Of a DNA stretch of 36,253 nucleotides, positions 30,838 to 36,253 are shown piece by piece. Where the stretch lies: positions 1-36,253 of IMG/VR virus record IMGVR_UViG_3300027749_000273, one strand, 5' to 3'. Within the stretch, counting starts at the first letter, position 1, and the number at the start of each line of letters is the position of its first letter. Below the pieces are notes generated by a model, which did not search any database, had not been told where the DNA came from, and saw only the letters and a list, made by a program, of their open reading frames with translations. The translations under genes were made by a program, and so were the position numbers. Source of the stretch: a virus.

Positions 30838-30846
30838 TGGTATACT
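30838..30846 (+). promoter_or_regulatory. Extended -10 promoter of the rightward gene
   Basis: TGG-TATACT with no good -35. Start would fall near 30853, exactly at the 5' hairpin. A second candidate is TTGTCT (30784-30789), 17 bp, TATAAA (30807-30812), whose -35 overlaps palindrome copy E. Confidence 0.6.
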
Positions 30847-30853
30847 GTAGGCA

Positions 30854-30876
30854 CACGGCGAAAAGGGTTCGCCGTG
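30854..30876 (+). other. 5' UTR hairpin at transcript start
   Basis: A perfect 9-bp stem (CACGGCGAA with TTCGCCGTG) around a 5-nt loop, not followed by T, so not a terminator. It would form the very 5' end of the mRNA and could stabilise it or be a protein-binding site. Confidence 0.7.
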
Positions 30877-30902
30877 AAATTTCCATCAACTAGGAGTTAA
30901 TC

Positions 30903-31547
30903 ATGGAAAAAACTGTAGTAGCAAACGCCGTTGTATATCTTACAAGTGAGCAGACCGAGGCCGCGTTCGATCAAGGCAAACGATTTTCCCGCAACAAGCG
31001 CGAGCGCATTCAGATCGCCACCGAGGCCGCCGAACAATTGGGAACTGAGCCAACCTATCAACAATGGGAGGCTTACCGCATAGAATTTGTGAACGGCCAT
31101 GCGATCGACAATCCCCAGTTAACAGCTAACGCGCATGATACGGCATGGGGAGATTTTGCCAAATTACTGGAGGCTTTATACGGCCTTAAAAAACCCCAGA
31201 ACAAGGGACAAGCCGCGACCAAGAAGCGCGAGGAACGCGCCAAGAAAACCGAGGCCATACTAGAGAAATACGAGGGACATACCGCCGCCGATCTACGCGC
31301 CCAACAAGCCGCCAACTATGAACGACTAGCAAAGAAACCCGACGATAAAGAGGCCGCGAAATCCAACAAGGAACTAGCAGTGGCAATTAAGGCCGTACAA
31401 ACTGAGGAGAACAAGGCGCACGGCGAGGAACTCAAGGCCAAGCGCGGCGAGGTACGCGAGGCCGCCAGTAAGTGTACCGACCTCACCCAGTTAGAGGCCG
31501 CGCTCGATATACTCAGCGGCGGATTCGATATCAACTATGAACTCTAA
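30903..31547 (+). CDS. Charged, GC-rich monocistronic protein of unknown function
   Basis: 214 aa, AGGAG with a 6-nt spacer before ATG. The N-terminal 90 residues look globular (SEQTEAAFDQGKRFSRNKRE, PTYQQWEAYRIEFVNGHAI, AWGDFAKLLEALYGLKKPQ). Residues about 95-190 are a highly charged Ala/Glu/Lys/Arg helix, likely a coiled coil, with a short C-terminal helix-turn. Codons favour GCC, GAG, AAG and CGC, unlike neighbours that use GCA, GAA, AAA and CGT, so it is either recently acquired or tuned for high expression. It has its own promoter, 5' hairpin and terminator. Next to the symmetric array, an initiator, regulator or DNA-binding role is plausible but not shown. Confidence 0.88.
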   Translation: MEKTVVANAVVYLTSEQTEAAFDQGKRFSRNKRERIQIATEAAEQLGTEPTYQQWEAYRIEFVNGHAIDNPQLTANAHDTAWGDFAKLLEALYGLKKPQNKGQAATKKREERAKKTEAILEKYEGHTAADLRAQQAANYERLAKKPDDKEAAKSNKELAVAIKAVQTEENKAHGEELKAKRGEVREAASKCTDLTQLEAALDILSGGFDINYEL

Positions 31548-31566
31548 TCTAATCTAATCCTTTTAC

Positions 31567-31593
31567 GCCGCGCACAATGCGCGGCTTTTTTTT
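31567..31593 (+). terminator. Rho-independent terminator of the 214-aa gene
   Basis: 8-bp stem GCCGCGCA/TGCGCGGC with a 3-nt loop (31567-31585) and eight T. Confidence 0.92.
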
Positions 31594-31605
31594 GTCTCAG
31601 GCCGC

Positions 31606-31634
31606 CACCCAGTAAGAGCCGCCGCACCCAGTAA
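31606..31634 (+). repeat. Short direct repeat in a C-rich spacer
   Basis: CACCCAGTAA occurs at 31606-31615 and 31625-31634, each after GCCGC. The spacer 31594-31943 has no supported gene; it is C-rich on the + strand (runs of C at 31642-31656, 31804-31818 and 31860-31866) and holds the candidate small RNA and terminase promoter. Confidence 0.6.
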
Positions 31635-31741
31635 CCCTAGACCCCCACCACCCCATTTTTTAATTTGGGACTCCCGCGGTACTGACACAGTGTTCCGCAC
31701 GTTTGATATCCACATTTGGTTTTTGCCTATATAATATGTTT

Positions 31742-31797
31742 GCAACTTGCAGTTGCTGGCTCCTTAAGTTATGGACCCCTCCGGGGGTCCTTTTTTT
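31742..31797 (+). ncRNA. Candidate small RNA of about 55 nt
   Basis: A TATAAT (31730-31735) lies 7 bp upstream; the best -35 (TTGATA) is 21 bp away, so the promoter is weak. The would-be transcript holds a 6-bp hairpin (GCAACT-TGC-AGTTGC, 31742-31756), an open stretch, and ends in a strong terminator. No ORF is seen. It could also be a simple terminator with an upstream palindrome. Confidence 0.3.
31773..31797 (+). terminator. Second rightward terminator, before the terminase genes
   Basis: 7-bp stem GGACCCC/GGGGTCC with loop TCCG, followed by seven T (31791-31797). It isolates the packaging operon from upstream transcription. Confidence 0.9.
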
Positions 31798-31899
31798 ATT
31801 TGTACCCCCCACCCCCATATTTTTATTGCGACAAGTTCTCATTTAAGTTTCATGCAAACACCCCCCGGGTAGGAGTCTCAACCTCCCTATTGACAAGTA

Positions 31900-31908
31900 T
31901 GGTATATT
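31900..31908 (+). promoter_or_regulatory. Extended -10 promoter of the terminase operon
   Basis: TGG-TATATT. A TTGACA lies at 31890-31895, only 7 bp before the -10 hexamer, too close to act as its -35. Start near 31915 gives a 5' leader of about 30 nt for the small terminase gene. Confidence 0.5.
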
Positions 31909-31943
31909 CGCGCAAACAACGGAGTGCCCTTTTTCCTCCTGCC

Positions 31944-32579
31944 ATGCAAACACAGTTAACGCCCACTAACGACTACCCCGTACCTACAAATTTGTCAGAG
32001 CAAGTAGGGGAATCCCTACAAGACAATGCAAGAGTAGCATCTAATACAGCTGCGTTAATGTTTGAACTTGGCATGCCGTTTGAGATGACGGAAGAAGATA
32101 ATGTTGCGGCAGCAAAGCTATTTGCTGAAATGGATAAGCAAAAGAAAAGAGGACAGCAAAGCGACGCAATTAATCCGCCGACTTTGTATCAAGGTAACGT
32201 AGCCTTAAAGTTATCCGCCTTACTTAACGAATACGATAAACGAGTTGTATTAGATGCTACCCAAGCACGCACATATATAACTAATAGACTCTTAGAAATT
32301 AGTAGTTGCGGAGAACCAAAAAGCGAACTTCGCGCTCTAGAATTACTAGGAAAACTGTCTGACGTCGGCGCATTTACTGAGAAGTCCGAGATAACTATTA
32401 CGCATAGAAGTTCAAATGATTTAAAACAGGTAATACAGGAAAAAATTAGTAGGTTACTAGCAGGAAGCGTAATAGATGTAGAAGCTAAAGACTTGAATAA
32501 AGAGTTAGGGCTAACAGAAGATATAGATGAACCCACACGAATTACAAAACCTTCTGAAGATAGTACCGAATCTATCTGA
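31944..32579 (+). CDS. terS: Terminase small subunit
   Basis: 211 aa from ATG at 31944; the frame is open further left, but the C-rich upstream sequence is poor coding and would cross a terminator. The ribosome site is weak (GGAG about 19 nt upstream). The protein is helical: SEQVGESLQDNARVASNTAALMF, then RTYITNRLLEISSCG, ELRALELLGKLSDVGAFTEKSE, which is a pattern I associate with small terminases of environmental phages, and a helix before an acidic tail. It overlaps the large terminase gene by 53 bp. It should recognise phage DNA and stimulate the large subunit. Confidence 0.75.
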   Translation: MQTQLTPTNDYPVPTNLSEQVGESLQDNARVASNTAALMFELGMPFEMTEEDNVAAAKLFAEMDKQKKRGQQSDAINPPTLYQGNVALKLSALLNEYDKRVVLDATQARTYITNRLLEISSCGEPKSELRALELLGKLSDVGAFTEKSEITITHRSSNDLKQVIQEKISRLLAGSVIDVEAKDLNKELGLTEDIDEPTRITKPSEDSTESI

Positions 32580-34044
32580 AGCGCAGCTACGTGATCTTTA
32601 TGCTTCTTTAGAGGAGCATGAGATTCTGTCTGACCGGGAGAAAGCACGTAATCATTTCATGCTGTTTGTAAAAAAGGTGTGGCCTACGTTTATTGAGGGC
32701 CCACATCACAAGAAAATGGCAGCGGCGTTTGAGCGAGTGGCCAACGGAACATGCAAAAGGCTAATTATTAACATGCCACCACGGCATACCAAGTCAGAAT
32801 TTGCTAGTTATTTACTACCAGCATGGTTTTTAGGTAAATTCCCCCATAAAAAAGTGATTCAGACGTCCCATACAGCTGAATTAGCGGTAGGTTTTGGTCG
32901 AAAAGTGCGAAATTTGGTCGATCAAGACGTTTATACAGAGATTTTTCCCGGTATTGGGCTGCAAACTGATTCAAAAGCTGCTGGTAGATGGAATACAAAC
33001 CGTGGCGGCGACTATTTTGCGATCGGTGTGGGCGGTGCTGTTACTGGTAAGGGCGCAGACATACTAATAATAGATGACCCACACTCAGAACAAGAGGCCG
33101 CAATGGCTGCGGTCAACCCAGAAGTCTACGATAAGGTGTATGAATGGTATACATCAGGTCCGCGGCAGCGTCTACAGCCGGGAGGGTCTATTGTTATCGT
33201 GATGACACGCTGGGCTATGAGAGACCTGACTGGTCAGGTTATAAAATCAGCGGCACAAAGGGGCGGAGAAGAGTGGGAAGTGATTGAATTTCCTGCAATT
33301 TTACCTTCGGGTAACCCCTTATGGCCCGGATTTTGGTCGCTCGAAGAACTTTCTGCACTAAAAGAAGAACTTCCAAACGCTAAATGGCAAGCCCAATATC
33401 AGCAAAATCCTGTTGGTAATGAGAGCGCTATTATTAAAAGAGACTGGTGGAAGTGGTGGGAAAAAGACGATCCACCACAATGCGACTACATACTACAAAC
33501 TTGGGATACAGCGTTTGAAAAAACGCAACGGGCCGACTACTCAGCGGGGACGACGTGGGGTATTTTTAACAACGACGAGGATCGTGGGGCGCCAAATATT
33601 ATTCTTTTAGATACATATAAGCAGCGCGTTGAGTATCCAGACTTAAAAAAAGACGTACTTGCTAAGTATAAAGAGTATGAGCCTGACGGTGTTTTGATAG
33701 AGAAGAAGGCGTCGGGGGCACCTCTTATATATGAGTTGCGAGCTATGGGCATACCTGTACAAGAGTTTACTCCGAGTAAAGGACAGGATAAGATAGCTAG
33801 GCTTAACTCAGTATCAGACATAATCGCTTCTGGCAAAGTATGGATACCACAGACTAGATGGGCGGAAGAACTAGTCGACGAGATAGGCGCGTTTCCGTCA
33901 GGCGAACATGATGACTTAGTAGATGCAACTACACTAGCGCTTATGCGTTTCCGTGCAGGCGGTTTTTTGCGACTACCAACCGATGAACCCGAAGATATAC
34001 GGTACTTTAAAGGTCACCACCGTGACAAGTACTACACCGTTTAA
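32527..34044 (+). CDS. terL: Terminase large subunit
   Basis: 505 aa. ATPase: Walker A-like MPPRHTKSE (K89, S90), Walker B ILIIDDPH (D183, D184), and motif III IVMTRW (225-229). Nuclease (RNase H-like): TWDTAFE (D327), LIEKKASG (E392), and HDDLVDA (D462, D463, D466). Thus both the motor and the headful or cos-cutting domain are complete. The usual G of PPRHGKS is T88 here. The start overlaps terS; no alternative start gives a better N-terminus. It lies 9 bp before the portal gene, the normal packaging order. Confidence 0.95.
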   Translation: MNPHELQNLLKIVPNLSEAQLRDLYASLEEHEILSDREKARNHFMLFVKKVWPTFIEGPHHKKMAAAFERVANGTCKRLIINMPPRHTKSEFASYLLPAWFLGKFPHKKVIQTSHTAELAVGFGRKVRNLVDQDVYTEIFPGIGLQTDSKAAGRWNTNRGGDYFAIGVGGAVTGKGADILIIDDPHSEQEAAMAAVNPEVYDKVYEWYTSGPRQRLQPGGSIVIVMTRWAMRDLTGQVIKSAAQRGGEEWEVIEFPAILPSGNPLWPGFWSLEELSALKEELPNAKWQAQYQQNPVGNESAIIKRDWWKWWEKDDPPQCDYILQTWDTAFEKTQRADYSAGTTWGIFNNDEDRGAPNIILLDTYKQRVEYPDLKKDVLAKYKEYEPDGVLIEKKASGAPLIYELRAMGIPVQEFTPSKGQDKIARLNSVSDIIASGKVWIPQTRWAEELVDEIGAFPSGEHDDLVDATTLALMRFRAGGFLRLPTDEPEDIRYFKGHHRDKYYTV

Positions 34045-34053
34045 GGATTGAAT

Positions 34054-36253
34054 ATGGCAACGAACATGATGGATAAAGGTTTGTATCAAGCACCTATGGG
34101 TCTCTCCGACCTAGCAGAGCAGCCAGATATGGAGATCGAGATCGAAGACCCAGAAGCTGTGGATATTCACGTAGGTGATATTGAAATCCAATTAAAGCCC
34201 GAAAAAGAAACAGCGGATACGTTCGATGCCAACCTTGCGGAGTACATGGACGATGGTGACTTGTCTGGTCTTGCAGAAGAGTTAGTGGGCGACTTTGATA
34301 AAGACACGATGGACCGCCGAGATTGGATCAAGACATATGTCGATGGTCTGAAGTTGTTGGGTTTGAACTACGAAGAGCGAACAGAACCTTGGCAGGGCGC
34401 GTGTGGTGTATTCCACCCCATGTTGACAGAAAGCGTTGTCAGGTTTCAGTCCGAGGCGATGATGGAGACATTCCCAGCAATGGGTCCAGTTAAGACGCAG
34501 ATCATAGGTGCGATAGACCTACTGCGCGAAGAAGCAGCCGCACGCGTGCGCGAGGACATGAACTATCAGTTAACAGATGTGATGACTGAGTACAGACCTG
34601 AACACGAGAAGATGTTGTGGTCACTGCCCTTGGCAGGTTCAGCGTTTAAAAAAGTTTACTTTGATCCGGGTAAGGGTCGTCAAGTAGCAGTGTTTATTCC
34701 AGCAGAAGACATTGTTGTCCCATACGGCGCGTCAAGTATTGAGGATGCCGACCGCGTTACGCACGTCATGCGTAAAACTGAGAATGAAGTTATAAAACTA
34801 CAAGAAGCTGGGTTTTATGTAGATACAGATTTAGGTGAGCCCGGCTATGAGTTAGATGATATTGAGAAGCAGAAAGCTGAAGAGACAGGGATGTCTGCGA
34901 CGCAGGATGACCGCTTCCGTATCTTGGAGATGCACGTCAACTTAGACCTCAAAGGGTTTGAACATACAGACAAAAAAGGCCGTGAAACAGGTATCGCTCT
35001 GCCGTATGTTGTTACCATAGAGAAGACCTCACGCACTATTCTTGCCGTAAGGAGAAATTGGTATGAAGACGACGTCCTCCACACAAAGCGACAACACTTC
35101 GTCCACTACCAGTACATCCCCGGATTTGGCTTCTACGGATACGGACTCATCCATCTTATCGGAGGCTACGCAAAATCAGCAACGATGCTCATCCGCCAAC
35201 TTGTTGACGCGGGCACTTTATCAAATCTCCCCGGAGGACTTAAATCGAGAGGACTTCGGATTAAAGGTGATGACACCCCGATTCAGCCGGGTGAATTTAG
35301 AGACGTAGATGTCCCTTCCGGAAGTATCCGTGACAACATCTTACCGCTTCCATATAAGGAGCCATCACAAGTATTGATGGCGCTGTTCCAGCAGATCGTG
35401 CAGGAAGGCCGCGCATTTGCATCAAGTGGGGATATGAACGTCAGCGATATGAGCACAAACGCTCCTGTTGGTACAACACTAGCTCTACTAGAGCGTACGT
35501 TAAAAGTGATGACGGCTGTGCAGGCCCGCTTGCACTATGCGATGAAACAAGAGTTCAAACTACTCAAGATCATCATTGCTGATTACACACCAGAAGAGTA
35601 TGACTACAAACCCGAAGAAGGTAGTCGCAAGGCTAAAAAGTCTGACTATGACTCTACAGATGTGATTCCAGTTAGCGATCCGAACGCCGCGACTATGGCG
35701 CAGAAGATCGTGCAGTATCAAGCTGTACTACAGTTAGCACAAAGCGCACCGCAGTTGTACAACTTACCGCTTCTGCATCGTCAGATGATTGAGGTGTTGG
35801 GTATTAAGAATGCTAACAAATTGGTCCCTGTTGAGGACGACCAAATACCGACTGATCCAGTACAAGAGAATCAGAACTTGTTGACTGGCAAACCGGTCAA
35901 GGCATTCATGGAGCAGAACCATGAGGCGCATATCCAGACGCATATGTCTGCGATGCAGAACCCGAAGATCATGCAGTTGCTGCAGATGAACCCACAAGCC
36001 CCTGCTCTACAGGCGGCGATGATGGCGCACATCAACGAGCACATTGCGTTTGAGTATCGCAAGCAGGTTGAGATGGCTATTGGCGCACCTCTACCCGGCG
36101 AAGAGCAGAACAAGCATATGGCCCCCGAGATGGCAGACCAAATTGCGATGGCTACCGCCAAGGCTTCACAGCAGTTGATGCAGCAGGCGCAACAACAAGC
36201 GTCGCAACAACAAGCTCAGCAACAGATGCAGGACCCAGTTGTCCAGATGCAGA
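34054..36253 (+). CDS. Portal protein (3' end cut by the window)
   Basis: At least 733 aa with no stop before the edge; AAGGA with a 6-nt spacer before ATG. The acidic N-terminal arm (MEIEIEDPEAVDIHVGDIEI) precedes the core with RRDWIKTYVDGLKLLGLNYEER, EPWQGACGVFHPMLTESVVRFQ and EAMMETFPAMGPVKT, a strong portal pattern of podovirus-like environmental phages. Later come HYQYIPGFGFYGYGLIHLIGG, the conserved wing/stem part, and PVGTTLALLERTLKVMTAV. The visible end is Met/Gln-rich. It forms the dodecameric ring through which terminase pumps DNA. Confidence 0.92.
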   Translation, partial: MATNMMDKGLYQAPMGLSDLAEQPDMEIEIEDPEAVDIHVGDIEIQLKPEKETADTFDANLAEYMDDGDLSGLAEELVGDFDKDTMDRRDWIKTYVDGLKLLGLNYEERTEPWQGACGVFHPMLTESVVRFQSEAMMETFPAMGPVKTQIIGAIDLLREEAAARVREDMNYQLTDVMTEYRPEHEKMLWSLPLAGSAFKKVYFDPGKGRQVAVFIPAEDIVVPYGASSIEDADRVTHVMRKTENEVIKLQEAGFYVDTDLGEPGYELDDIEKQKAEETGMSATQDDRFRILEMHVNLDLKGFEHTDKKGRETGIALPYVVTIEKTSRTILAVRRNWYEDDVLHTKRQHFVHYQYIPGFGFYGYGLIHLIGGYAKSATMLIRQLVDAGTLSNLPGGLKSRGLRIKGDDTPIQPGEFRDVDVPSGSIRDNILPLPYKEPSQVLMALFQQIVQEGRAFASSGDMNVSDMSTNAPVGTTLALLERTLKVMTAVQARLHYAMKQEFKLLKIIIADYTPEEYDYKPEEGSRKAKKSDYDSTDVIPVSDPNAATMAQKIVQYQAVLQLAQSAPQLYNLPLLHRQMIEVLGIKNANKLVPVEDDQIPTDPVQENQNLLTGKPVKAFMEQNHEAHIQTHMSAMQNPKIMQLLQMNPQAPALQAAMMAHINEHIAFEYRKQVEMAIGAPLPGEEQNKHMAPEMADQIAMATAKASQQLMQQAQQQASQQQAQQQMQDPVVQMQ

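Noticed and set aside
31716-31943. N-terminal extension of the small terminase to 31716
   Set aside because: It would pass through a strong terminator and C-rich spacer, with no start signal; ATG at 31944 fits the protein better.
35063-35308. Nested ORF in the portal gene with AAGGAG upstream
   Set aside because: Its product is Ser/Thr-rich and looks like a shifted reading of the conserved portal core, whose own frame shows strong family motifs.

Overview
The window is part of a tailed double-stranded DNA phage genome (Caudoviricetes). It is cut at both ends: the leftmost gene has no start and the rightmost gene (portal) has no stop. Virion genes lie on the + strand at both ends, and a block of about 18 kb on the - strand carries replication and early genes. 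No tail tape-measure, sheath or baseplate gene is visible, and the last structural gene is one giant ejection-type protein, so a podovirus-like virion is the best guess. Promoters look like host sigma70 sites, most with an extended -10, and ribosome sites are AGGAG-like, so a Gram-negative host is likely. The host genus cannot be fixed from sequence alone. No integrase, lysis cassette, complete tRNA or CRISPR array was recognised.

Layout. (1) 1-12106, + strand: the end of the virion operon. It holds a partial Gly-motif protein, a GNAT-like protein, a Gln/Asn-rich internal virion-like protein, and a 2895-aa polyvalent protein with a GHKL ATPase domain, two HExxH zinc-protease motifs, a PLxRFG-type region and membrane segments. 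Its terminator lies inside the oppositely oriented small gene that follows. (2) 12107-23555, - strand: primase-helicase, HTH protein, likely SSB, SNF2 helicase, HNH nuclease, Cas4-like PD-(D/E)XK nuclease, family A DNA polymerase, a DUF3310 protein, a chain of very small genes (several membrane peptides) joined by ATGA overlaps, and a VRR-NUC nuclease. It is served by a promoter at about 23.59 kb and a near-consensus internal promoter at about 16.73 kb. (3) 23591-30269, - strand: an early operon that starts at a consensus promoter (30241-30269) and ends at two tandem terminators (23591-23652). It encodes a zinc-binding protein, membrane peptides, unknown proteins, a MoxR AAA+ ATPase, a VWA/zincin protein, a CopG-like protein and a DUF3150-like protein. 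(4) 30230-30902: an AT-rich divergent regulatory region with a dyad-symmetric array of 13 GAACA/TGTTC elements. (5) 30903-36253, + strand: one monocistronic GC-rich gene with its own promoter, 5' hairpin and terminator, a C-rich spacer with a candidate small RNA, then small terminase, large terminase and portal.

Two features stand out as possibly undescribed. The first is the roughly 390-bp symmetric iteron-like array at 30275-30660, a candidate replication origin or switch region. The second is a family of six 27-bp imperfect palindromes (GACAnnnTGAG / CTCAnnnTGTC), all in one orientation and spread through early-operon coding sequence and the divergent control region, resembling the stoperator logic of some temperate phages. 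The giant virion protein also carries two internal +1-frame ORFs, each with a good ribosome-binding site and placed exactly in its two low-complexity linkers. Function calls rest on motif reading by eye; no database search was run.
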